Shown: positions 42,736 to 53,586 of the stretch, piece after piece
Layout: each line of letters starts with the position of its first letter
Numbering within the stretch: the first letter of the stretch is position 1
Assembly (NCBI GenBank): GCA_010909725.1
Contig: JAACMV010000021.1
Span: forward strand, 537,497-601,496
DNA from: Picochlorum sp. 'celeri'
Taxonomy: Eukaryota > Chlorophyta > Trebouxiophyceae
Direction: 5' to 3'
DNA: 64,000 nucleotides
The notes under the pieces: generated by a model
Told to the model about the DNA's origin: nothing
The model's input: only the letters and a program-made list of their open reading frames with translations
The model's database searches: none
Position numbers and translations under genes: made by a program

Positions 42736-45700
42736 TCAAGCATTCTGATCAAGCATGGCCTTTATGTCTTTCACCTGTGCGGCGCATTTTCCAAGAATTT
42801 GCTTCTCCCCGCCTGCGGTATCAATCAAAGCAAAAGCTTTGCGGATGACTTTTCGAACCTCTTTCTTCTTGCCTGAAGTTAACAGAGGCTTGGAGGATTC
42901 TATCATGCTTGCTATTGCGTTCTGATTTGATTTGAAAACGCTGATGACATCTTCTTCACCAAGTGTCTGCAATATTATACATACATATGTGATCAAACAA
43001 TGGCCAGTAGACAAACCTTTGTTAACATCTGCATGAACACACCTGTAGGGCATTTCCTACGAGAATTAAAGCTTCATTCTGGAGATATGCACTTCTTGCC
43101 GAACTACATTTTTCAATAAGAGCAGGAAGTGAAACTTGAACGAGATCAGGCACCTTGCGAAACAAATCTGGGAAAAATGCTTTGGTGAGCTTTGACTTCT
43201 TCTTCGAGAAATAATCATCTACTGCAGCGATAGCTGAATCATTCACCAGTTTGCTGACTGATTCGTCTTCAATTTGACGCAAACATTTTTGTAGAAATAT
43301 ATATGCGGCAGTGGCACAGTCGGCAACAAGCCTTACTGGACTCCTGGATGCAAGGTATAGTGACTTTCGAAGCTGCTGCTCCAGCATCTCCACATCAGGC
43401 GTGGAAGAATTTGCCAACTCCTGGCATTTGCATTTGATTAATTTGTTCCTTATGAGTCCTGAAAGTCTTTCTTGAAGTACACGGGAGCCCTCGGGTCTAC
43501 TAGCCGAGACCATGGATGTGAGAAGAGGGACTGGGAACTCAATAAGTAGGACACTGTCAGAGCTACGCCTCATAAACATCTCTGCACAACTTATCACTCG
43601 AAGCTTGAAATTGATCATATCATCCTGAATCTGCTTCTTTGATTTTTTAGTGTGGTTGGCGAAATATGCTCCCAGCATGGAATCCATTTGGAACATTTGT
43701 TCATCCGTAGCATCAGGAATTTCTGCATCCAATTCCATATGTGCCACATCTGCATCAGAGTCCTCTCCTGAGTCATTTCCACTGTGATCATTATCATCGT
43801 CGTCGTCGTCGTCAGTGATATCTCCTTCCTCCGCTTCCATTTCTGCATCCTCTTCTATATCTTCTTCATTGTCTTGATTTGACGTGTCCATTTCCTGGAC
43901 GAGTACATCCAAGAGGGAACTAACCCCTGCAGAGGTCATATCGTCTGTGAAGTACTTGAAAAGTAACTCACCAGCATCTCTCAATGGTGCAGAAGGGTAT
44001 GGAGATTCATTCCTCGACAAGATGCTCAAAATACAGTCAACCAAGACATCTGCCCAGTGTACGTTTTCTTCCTCTTCAGTATGCGCAGTTTTCTTCTTTC
44101 CTTTCTTTCTTTGAAAGCATTCTTCAAAGGTACTGATCAAGTCAATAGCTACACCTTCGTCAAAGGTTTCCGGATTTGCATAGGAGTAGATCTCCAACAG
44201 ATAGATCATGTGCAAAAAATGATCAATTTTTCTAGAGTCAAAATCCTTTGAATCGACAGCACACGAGTCTCTAAATTTTGTCAGAATGTCTGCCGGATGC
44301 TCAGAAGCATCTCTCTTTAGTCTTTCCATTAGATGCTTTAAAAGATTTTTCTCAAGAGCAACGAGGGCTCCTATAGAATTGTGGGCTTTTGAAAGAATCC
44401 CAAGTCCATTCATCAAAGCACCCATGATTTTTGCTCGTCCGTCCGTCGGCTCCTCGTCACTGTCAATTGATGATGCACCCTACAGAATAGCAAGAAGTGT
44501 GGTCGTAACTCTTCACAGTACAAGCACCAGAGAGCAATAGCAACATACCTCTTTGAGATATGCATCAATCAAATTCTTGAAAAGATCGTCACAAGCTTCT
44601 GGCTGATTCTGAAATTTCTTTACGATTCCCGGAATTTTAGGCAAGTGATGAACATATGATTTATCTTTTGCAGAGATTTTCAGAGCGTTTACGATTGCCG
44701 CCAAACCCTCCATCGATTTGTCATCCTGCTACAATCAAGAAAATATCAATCACATGGGGGTAAAAAGCACACATCTCCACTACATTGCATACCATTACGT
44801 TGAATCTACTCTTGAAGTAATGTCCTAACTGATTGCCGCTATAGTTGCTGATTTTAGATACAACCTCGTCTGCAACCTGAGATGGGAGATCTTTTACTCT
44901 CTCTGATAACTTCTGTAAAGCTTGATTACTGGCCTTGTTCAAGTACGTCTGCTTGTTTGAATTATTACCCAAACACTTGATGAATTTTGGAGTAATAAGA
45001 GAAGATACCGCATCATCCCTGCACAGAATTTCTTGTCGATACAGCATTTGTATGGCCACAACCATGATAAAACATTGCAACGTACTCCAAGCATGGCAAG
45101 AGCTCCTTGAAAAGTAGAATACCCAGATACTTCTTCTCATGAGAAGAGCTGTTGAACAACTCTTTCTCAACCATAATATTCCAGAAATTTCCTAGAGATT
45201 CCAAGTCGATGGTGCACCTGAGGGGAGGTTCTCCATATCCTGGAACGAGCAGTTTCAACAACACAAACCAACAGCTGTGAGCTCGTGGATGACAATAGGT
45301 CGTATTTTTCAGCAGATGCCGTATTTTTTCTATATGGTCTTCCTTAAAGAATGCTTTCGAAGCTTTGCTGTTGATCCCAGAATACTGTTTGGAGTAGGAA
45401 CACGTGCGTAGTAATACATCTTGGGATGGCCCAGGCACTCCTTTTGGAACGACGTGACACTTCTTGGAAACATCTTTGGGCATCAAAGGCCATAAATATA
45501 TACACAATGTAAACATCTCAGGAGAGAGATGCGACCCTTTCTCTCCAGAACCAATGATTTCTTGTAACTTTGAGGAGGAAAAGAGTTGACCCAACCCTTT
45601 GTCCCCATCTTTCTTTGTCCTGTAGGCTAATTCAACCATCACCTCCACTGCACATGATAAGCGATAGGTTATACGAAAGAAAAATAAGAAAAATGAAATC

Positions 45701-46422
45701 TAATTCTTGCCCTCTTCACGTACCACAGGCCTCTGTGACAAAAGATTTTGAGTCTGCCAACTCCAGCAGATCATTGCTCATACAAATGACATCCTCTGGA
45801 GACATTGGAATGTCACTCTTCACCAAAGATCCAATTCCAAATACATGCCCAATGACATCCTGGCCATCTTTCTTTGAGAATGACGAGCGCATGAAAGACA
45901 GCAACATGCTAACACTACCCTCCACCTTCTGGGCAACAAGGCTCACTATCCCCGACAAAGCCAATGAAAATCCCTGCCGAGCACTCTGCCTTGAAGAAGA
46001 AAGCCCCTTTATCAACCTCTTCAGGCAGTATCGAGTAAGAGCCGAGCATTGCCTGAAAGACTCGTCCACCCCAACCAAAGACTCAGGAGCTGCAACGTCT
46101 CTCATATCTTGATTTTCGGCCCTCTCACAATGTTTCGTCAATATATACGCATTTTCAGATCTAATTTTCACATCATTCGATGCCAAGTTCCAAAAGCAAT
46201 CCAGAACCTGCAGAAAATCCTAGGCTTGTAAACTGCATGCCATTCAAACCAGACCGAGAGAGCCATTCAAGTACAGAAGAACATTCATATACCATGAATG
46301 ATATAAATTTCCAACATCAAAACCAACACACATACCTCTTGGGGAACCTCTGAGGCACCTAATACCCCATTTGCATGTGCCTCTGGGTCTCCTTCCGTTT
46401 CCAACGGCCTCTTCGCAACCAT
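42736..46422 (-). CDS. POL5: POL5/MYBBP1A nucleolar protein
   Basis: Seven exons: 46336-46422, 45724-46207, 45086-45647, 44793-45018, 44549-44725, 43043-44479, 42736-42966. All junctions keep frame, for about 1067 aa. The family (DNA polymerase phi/MYBBP1A) is nucleolar and involved in rRNA synthesis and ribosome biogenesis. Despite the polymerase name it is not a real polymerase. The N-terminus has VLDCFWNLASNDVKIRSENA, LKRLIKGLSSSRQSARQGFS and VFGIGSLVKSD, typical of the family; the body is HEAT-like helical. A strongly acidic stretch (EEDIEEDAEMEAEEGD then a run of Asp) lies near residue 660, followed by EQMFQMDSMLGAYFAN. The first intron is long (128 nt). Confidence 0.9.
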
Positions 46423-46684
46423 GATGTTCACAGTCAGATAAATATATAAACTACTAATACAATTGAAATCTGCTTTAGTGACTCTGGGATCTCCCGCATT
46501 TCATTCACCAATGTGGCCCCTGTCACTGAAGGCAATGCAAGTTGCCAAGCGCTTGCCAAGGCTAGCCTTGGGATCAAATCTGCCTGTGGACAACAATGGC
46601 TCTTCGATTGCCATTTGAAAAGACAGTGATCGGTGCATCAGAAACCATGTCAATTAAATTCCTTCATATGAATGGCACAAGGGA

Positions 46685-47640
46685 ATGGTTGTATATCGTG
46701 TCGAAGAAAAGGAGGTCAAGGCCCTGGCGTGGCACAACGACCCTTGTCTGGTTGGTATAGGTTAGTACACTGCATTAGAGGATCGTCTGTATCTATAACT
46801 CAAGTAAGATACATATGATGTAGATGAGGCTGGCAGGGGCCCTGTTATCGGGCCCATGGTGTATTCCGCTGCAGTATCAACAATTTCAAACGGAGGTGAA
46901 CTGAAGAAGCGAGAATTTGCTGATTCCAAGGTTCTTACGGCAGAGAAGCGTGATGAATTATTTGATGAGATACAGTCAGACAATTTGCTGTGCTGCTTTG
47001 TTGACGAAATTAGTGCATCGAAGATTTCGGGGCTCATGCTTGCACCGGAAAAGGTCAACTTGAACACTATTGCGTTCGACTCGACGGTGGGATTGATTCA
47101 GAAGTGCCTTGATGAGGGCATGAATGTAGAGGAAGTGTATGTAGATACTGTTGGGGATGCCTCGTCGTATCAAGTGCGCTGGATTGCTTGTCTGAATGCA
47201 ATTTTTTGGTTTGGTTGACCATATGAACATTCATGCAGGCCAAGTTATCAGCTCGCTTCTCGGGTATTAAATTTACAGTGAAACCCAAGGCTGACGCTTT
47301 GTACCCTATTGTTAGTGCAGCCAGTATTGCTGCCAAAGTCACGAGGGACCGTGTGATCGAAGGGTTGGGTGGAGATCGAGGATCTGGTTACCCATCTGAT
47401 CCAAAAACAAAAGAATGGCTCAGTAGATCGATGGACCCAATCTTTGGGTATGATCAAGCAGTCAGATTTTCGTGGGGAACTGTGGATAAGATTTTGCAAA
47501 AAGGTGTTGTGGTTGATTGGGAATGTAATGATGAGGGAGATGGTAAATTGACATTTACACATGAGAACAAAAGGAAACGAGAAACAAGGCATTCGTATTT
47601 TAATTCTCGGCGGCTTCAAAAGGCAAGAATATGCATGTAA
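46685..47640 (+). CDS. RNASEH2A: RNase H2 catalytic subunit A
   Basis: Exons 46685-46760, 46824-47173 and 47239-47640, introns of 63 and 65 nt, about 275 aa. RNase H2 removes single ribonucleotides and RNA/DNA hybrids from the genome, with subunits B and C. The catalytic DEAGRGPVIGPMVYS is created across the first splice. ADSKVLTAEKRDELFDEI, VYVDTVGDASSYQ (second Asp), KFTVKPKADALYPIVSAASIAAKVTRD and GSGYPSDPKTKEWL with FGYDQAVRFSWGT complete the active-site set. The start was chosen as the first ATG in frame (MVVYRVEEKEV). It is divergent from POL5 across 262 bp and convergent with PPDK 24 bp away. Confidence 0.95.
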
Positions 47641-47664
47641 TAATTCTACGTAATTTTAAAAAAT

Positions 47665-50507
47665 TTAGTCTTGGCAATGGTCGTTCTCTGACGAATCCTT
47701 AGCTTTGATTGATGCCTGAGCAGCAGCAAGCCTTGCCACTGGAACTCTCAGAGGGCTGCAACTCACATAATCCAAGCCCACCGAGTTTACAAACTCGATA
47801 CTCTTGGGATCTCCTCCGTGTTCACCACAAATACCAACTTCCAAATCTTTGTTGGTGGCCTTACCACGTGAGCAAGCCAGTTGGATCAGTTCACCAACTC
47901 CAGATGTGTCCAAACTCTCGAATGGGTCATGAGGCAAGACTCCCTCTTTGAGGTATGTAGTCATGAACTTGGCTTCAGCGTCATCTCTCGAAAACCCAAG
48001 AGTCATTTGAGTCAGATCATTGGATCCAACGCTGAAAAACTCAGCATGCTTTGCCAGGGCTCCAGCTTTCAGGGCTCCACGAGGAACTTCAATCATTGTT
48101 CCAACCTTGAAAGGGATCCTAGCCTGCTTCTGAGCAAACACGTTCTCGGCTGCTTCCTTGACAACCTTGAGCTGATTGGTGAGCTCTTCCTCGAATCCCA
48201 CCAAAGGCACCATGATGTGAGGGAAGACAGACTTTCCCTCTGCCTGGACCTCAATAGCAGCCTCGATGATGGCAGTGGCTTGCATGTTTGTGATATCTGG
48301 ATGTACAATTCCAAGCCTGCATCCTCTGAGGCCCATCATTGGGTTTGTTTCATTAAGCCCTTCGAGTTTCCTCTTGAGAACCAAGTGAGCATTCATATGC
48401 TGCCCTGGCTTAGCATGGTACATGGACACCAGGTCATTGCAGAGTTTATCAAGCTCTGGACCTCCATGCGGCAAGAACTCATGCAATGGAGGGTCCAAGA
48501 GTCTAATGGTCACAGGAAGACCATCCATAGCCCTGAAAATTCCAATAAAGTCTTCTTTTTGGTAATTCTTCAAAGCATTCAAAGCTTCGTGGGTTTCTTC
48601 AGCATGGAGTTCTTCAGCAGCAATCATTTTTCGCACAGCTGCAATTCTTTCCGGGGAGGCAAAGAACATATGTTCAGTGCGCACCAGTCCAATTCCTTGA
48701 GCACCATTCTTTCTGGCAACTTCAGCATCCTCTGGTGTGTCGCAGTTTGTGAGGACCTTCATCCTTCTTGCCGAGTCTGCCCAAGACATGAACTCTGCCA
48801 GCTGGCCTGACAGTTCTGGCTTCTTAGTTGGTTGCTTATCCTTCAAAACCTCTCCGGTTGTACCATTGATACTGATCCAATCTCCTTCTTGGAGAGAGAT
48901 TTTGCCTACCCTCGCAGACTTGGAGCTGTAGTCCACTTCGAGGGCTTCACAACCACAAAACACATGGCTTCCCCCATCCCCTGGCCACCACAGCAGCATG
49001 AGATGTCATACCGCCGCGGGCTGTGAAGATTCCTTCAGCAGCATGCATACCTCCAACATCTTCGGGCGAGGTCTCAACTCTCACCAAAATGACAGGATTT
49101 CCTTCTGCATGCCATTTCTCAGCCTCGTCAGCTGTGAAAACAATCCTGCCACAAGCTGCTCCAGGACTAGCTGGAAGCCCCTTAGCCATGACTGATGTCT
49201 TATAAGCATGGCTTCCAACATTCTCGAACATAGGATGAAGCAGCTGATCCAGATGCCTTGGCTCAACCATCAAAACAGCCTCGTCTTGAGTGACCAGCCC
49301 TTCATTCTTCAGGTCGACTGCAACACGGAGTGCTGCCTGCCCTGTACGCTTTCCATTTCTGGTTTGTAACATGAACAATTCACCATCCTGTACAGTGAAT
49401 TCGCAATCTTGCATATCATGCATATGGTTTTTCCAACAACTGAGTGTCGTCCACAAGATCCTTGAACGCTTTTGGGAAAGGCTCTGACATCTCCTTGACT
49501 GGCAATGGGTGTACGGATTCCTGCAACAACGTCCTCTCCTTGTGCATTTCTCAGGAATTCGCCATATAGACCAGGTTCCCCTGTTGCTGGATTTCGTGTG
49601 AAGCATACTCCTGTTGCACAATTATCATTCTTGTTGCCAAACACCAATGGATTGAACATTCACGGCAGTTCCAATCAGGCCTGTAATGCGGTTGATTTCC
49701 CTATACTTTACAGCTCTTGGAGTATTCCAGGAACCAAACACAGCAGTAATGGCCATTTCGAGTTGTTCGTATGGATCATCTGGTATTATTTTTCCTTCTT
49801 CTGCATACACAGTCTTGAACCTCCTTACAACCTCCTTCAAGTCGTCTGCTGACAACTCAACGTCGAACTTCAAGCCTTTGGACTCTTTCACAGCAGAAAT
49901 TTCCCGCTCGAATTTGCTATGACTGATCCCAAGGACAACATCTCCAAACATGTCAAGGAGCCTTCTGTAGCAGTCATAGGCAAATCTCCAGCCATTGGCT
50001 TCGGCAAAGACAGGAAGGATCTCGTCATTAAGACCAAGATTGAGGACAGTATCCATCATTCCTGGCATACTCACTGCCGCGCCTGATCGAACAGACAGCA
50101 AGAGTGGCGAGTTCTTTGTGTCTGCAAACTTGCAGCCTCGTGCATCCTCAACCATCTTCAATGCCGCAAGAACCTCGTCCATCAAACCGGCTGGAAGCTT
50201 ATGACCACTGTCATAAAACTGTTGACAGACCTCTGTCGAGATAGTCATACCAGCGGGGACATTCAGACCCAATCGGGCCATCTCACACAGATTAGCACCC
50301 TTTCCTCCGAGAAGCATCTTCATGCTCTTGTTCCCAGGGGTGTTACCCTTCATAAAGTGGTAAACCCTTAACTTCTGCATCAATAATACTTTATAAATAT
50401 TAGATTTATACCGTTTGATGAGACAAGCACCGGGAAATCTGGAATCCTTGCAAGTTTGATCCCAATCGGTGTCGGAGATAAGATTCACAAACCTTTTGTT
50501 GACACAT
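47665..50507 (-). CDS. PPDK: Pyruvate phosphate dikinase, interrupted by four +1 frame breaks
   Basis: The enzyme interconverts pyruvate, ATP and Pi with PEP, AMP and PPi. Protein content runs unbroken in order over several frames: [24 protein letters not shown]-like [31 protein letters not shown]; the phosphohistidine loop [29 protein letters not shown]; and the catalytic Cys in [10 protein letters not shown]. The frame changes by one extra base near 49645, 49506-49510, 49426-49431 and 48957-48960. After each, the protein resumes exactly at the next conserved residue. A 15-nt first exon (50493-50507) and a 118-nt intron (50375-50492) are inferred, giving no transit peptide, so a cytosolic form of about 906 aa is expected. 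It is either a recent pseudogene or, more likely, an assembly indel problem. Confidence 0.88.
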
Positions 50508-50759
50508 CGTCAAGCGAGTTCAGGACAATACTAATAGATCGATGTAATTATTTTTCTTCAATCAAGAATTCACATTCAATTTTTATGCCTGGGATATTTG
50601 GGGCAGCCGCCTTATGTACCAACACGCGAGATTCTGCGATAATATCTGACACGTCAGCACCGACACGTGACCTCCAAACGCTCGCCGCGGATATTGTATC
50701 TCGCCATGACGCTCGCCATTACAGTTTACGTTTACATCATCGTTTCAAGAGAAAAGTGA

Positions 50760-52156
50760 TCATGGTTTCACAAATTGTTGCAAGACCTGTACATCATTGC
50801 CAGCTGCATTATTCCTGGAAAGTAACTCGCACTGGCTTACGTGCTGCAACAACTGATCTGCAAGGACGAGAGCAACCATAGATTCAACCATGGGCACTGC
50901 TCTAGGAACAACGCAGGGGTCATGGCGACCTCTGGCGAGTAATTCCATGTCTTCTCCGTCCCTGTTTACCGTGTTCTGTTTCCTAGCAATGGTGGCTGTT
51001 GGCTTAAAGGCAATTCTGAGTAGAATGTCTTCTCCGTTTGATATTCCACCCTGTACTCCACCTGATCTATTCGTTTTTGTTCGAACTCGGCCATCTTCCA
51101 TGAAATATTCATCATTGTGCTCGCTTCCAAGCATTCTAGAACCAGAAAATCCACTGCCAATCTCAAATCCTTTCGTGGCTGGAAGGGACATAACAGCCTT
51201 TGCAAGCTCAGCTTCTAGCTTGTCAAAAACTGGTGATCCTAGGCCCTTTGGACATCCTTTCACCACACATGTGACTTCCCCTCCACATGATTCTCCTCGT
51301 GTTCTCACATCGTCAATTGCTGCAACACCAAGAGTAAGCTTGCATGTAAGCAGAAATGCGTCAGACATCGTCCATTAAATACATACCTTTGTACATCAAA
51401 TCTGCTGCTTTTTCATCTGGGCATCGAACTGGATTGCTCTCAATTGCCTCCATTGAGAGTGTGGAATGGTCCACATTGCTCTCAACATCCTTAACTCTGT
51501 TCACATATGCCAAAACCTCTGTACCTGCAACATCCTTCAAGAGTTTTTTTGCTATCGCTCCAGCAGCAACCCTACCGATTGTCTCACGTGCAGAGGAGCG
51601 ACCTCCGCCAGCAACGGCTCTAATTCCATACTTGAAGTCATAGGTTGCATCAGCATGAGATGGCCTATATGCCTTTTCCATCTCGCTATAATCCTGCGAC
51701 TTCTGATCTTTATTACGAACAAGAATGCAGATTGGAGTACCAAGTGTTGTGACACCATCGGGTGCCATCCCAGACAATATTTCACAGGTATCAGTCTCCT
51801 TTCTGGGTGTGGTAATACGACTCTGCCCTGGGCGTCTTCTGTCCAACTCATACTGAATCTCCTCCTGCGAAATATCACCGTGTTATTGCATGAAAACTCC
51901 ATATGCGTATTATTCGAAGCCCATTGCCTACCTGGGAGATGTTTAAGCGCGCTGGAACTCCGTCAACCACACAGCCGACCCCACCTCCGTGAGACTCTCC
52001 AAAAGTTGTGACACGAAACATGTGTCCAAATGTATTCCCAGCAGCATAGACTCGAACAGATTGCCGGGATCTCCGAGAAGCTCTCGAAGAAGAACCTGAG
52101 AGAGCAAAGTCGCCGCGGTTAGGACGATAAAGCGATGAGAGACTATAGGCCTGCAT
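50760..52156 (-). CDS. AROC: Chorismate synthase, plastidial
   Basis: Exons 51932-52156, 51387-51864 and 50760-51319, introns of 67 nt each; about 420 aa. It makes chorismate from EPSP, the last shikimate step. The first ATG (52156, [15 protein letters not shown]) precedes a Ser/Arg-rich transit peptide ([17 protein letters not shown]). The mature enzyme starts near [20 protein letters not shown] and continues with the signatures [87 protein letters not shown] and [15 protein letters not shown]. It lies on the same strand directly downstream of RING and upstream of PPDK. No frame breaks, unlike its neighbour. Confidence 0.97.
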
Positions 52157-52507
52157 TCTATCAGCCTTTTGAGAATGCACGATCGAGTGTTATGTAAAAT
52201 TGAAAATTTTGTTTCATTTGAAAGGAATAGCCACAGATGCCGACAAATGGACCCGTGAGGTCTCTCGATGAATGTGCTACTCCCATCTCATCCACATGCA
52301 CATGAGCATCTTCTGTGCTCCAACAGATGATACGCCGACAGCTGCAGCCACATGCTTGTATAGAAGCATTTGGATAAGTTCATATGTATTACAGCAAAGG
52401 CTCTCGATATTAAATATATGCCACATGGCAAGAATTCCACATTTCATTTCTGACCCGAGAGCTCATCTACCTATCTTAATACAGTGGGACTGGTGGATTC
52501 GTACTAT
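52157..52507. other. Spacer between chorismate synthase 5' end and RING gene 3' end
   Basis: 351 bp holding the AROC promoter and RING 3' UTR. Only a short, unrelated + strand frame is present. I see nothing else. Confidence 0.5.
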
Positions 52508-53212
52508 CTATTCTCCTGGGAGTTCAATTCTACAAACAGGGCATGTGTTGTGTGCTTTCAGCCATGGTAGCAAACAATCTTTGTGAAAACTCTGCATGGA
52601 GGGCATTTGACAGCAAGGTGAGATACAAGAATACAGATACCAGAAGATCACAAGACACGTACATGGCAGCATGGTAGTTCTACTACTTTTTCACCTTCTC
52701 TAAAATCCTCGTGACACACTGTGCAAGGGTCTCCAGCACAGGTAAACGCCTCGTTATCACCTGGTTCGCCCTCAGCCCCACAGGGTCGTACCACCACCTC
52801 TATCAGATTATCCTGCGCCTTCTGTGAAGTGGGTTTCGTAGAAGGATTGCTTTCATTCATCAATTGTGATGCAATGCGGTCAAACCACTCCTGGTCCTCC
52901 CCCTGAAACATCTGTTCCATGGGCCCAAAGAAAGCCCCAAGGGTTCTACATCACATTACTCATCCTTCAGTAAACAAAGCGATTGTAAAATGTATACACA
53001 GACGTATCAACGTACCCTGGATCCAATATCCTCACGGAGTGATGGATACGAAGACCAGGCGGCCCTTGACGACGGGAAGCTGGCCTCTCAACGACCTCTG
53101 TAGCTCCGCTGTCGCAAAAGGAGCACTTCATGCTCTCGTCTCCATTCTCGGGCATTTCTGGTGGAACATCACAATATCTATTGCAGCTATGACAATATAA
53201 ACTGGACGCCAT
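52508..53212 (-). CDS. RING-H2 E3 ubiquitin ligase, RNF126/RNF115 type
   Basis: Exons 53016-53212, 52663-52945 and 52508-52591, introns of 70 and 71 nt, about 187 aa. The N-terminal zinc ribbon (LYCHSCNRYC, MKCSFCDSGATEVVE) is the substrate or ubiquitin-binding part of RNF115/126/BCA2-type ligases. The C-terminal RING-H2 is completed only by splicing: CTVCHEDFREGEKVVELPCCH plus SFHKDCLLPWLKAHNT and CPVCRIELPG. The tail ends just after the RING. The linker between the domains is short (about 100 aa). It is divergent from UBP14, another ubiquitin-pathway gene, about 370 bp away. Confidence 0.93.
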
Positions 53213-53586
53213 GACTATGTTCAACAAGAAAAGTCTCGAGCGTGTAGAACCTTCCAGACGGAATGTATCAAGCAGTTACGCCTTCCCGGGTGCTCTAAGC
53301 CGCTCGTTCAGAGTAATATAAGGTATAAAATAATGAAATGGATTTCTTTTTTCGCAATGTGGCGATCCTACAGTATGGAGGAATTTTGAATGCCGTGGTC
53401 AGGATGGGAAAGGGACCAAATTGAATTCACTCCTATGAACGGACCTCCCTGACCGGAGACCAAATACCATTCCTGACCACTCTCCTTCGAACACTAATTT
53501 CAGCCATGTGGAGACCAGGATAGTTTACAATCTGGAAAGAAATTGTGATAAAAACTTGTCTGTATTATCCAAGTAACGATCACGCT
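53213..53586. other. Divergent promoter between RING ligase and UBP14
   Basis: 374 bp between two genes of the ubiquitin pathway transcribed away from each other. No repeat or open frame of note. Confidence 0.5.

Noticed and set aside
47881..48810. A 309-aa + strand frame inside PPDK
   Set aside because: It lies opposite highly conserved PPDK coding sequence and has no family similarity.
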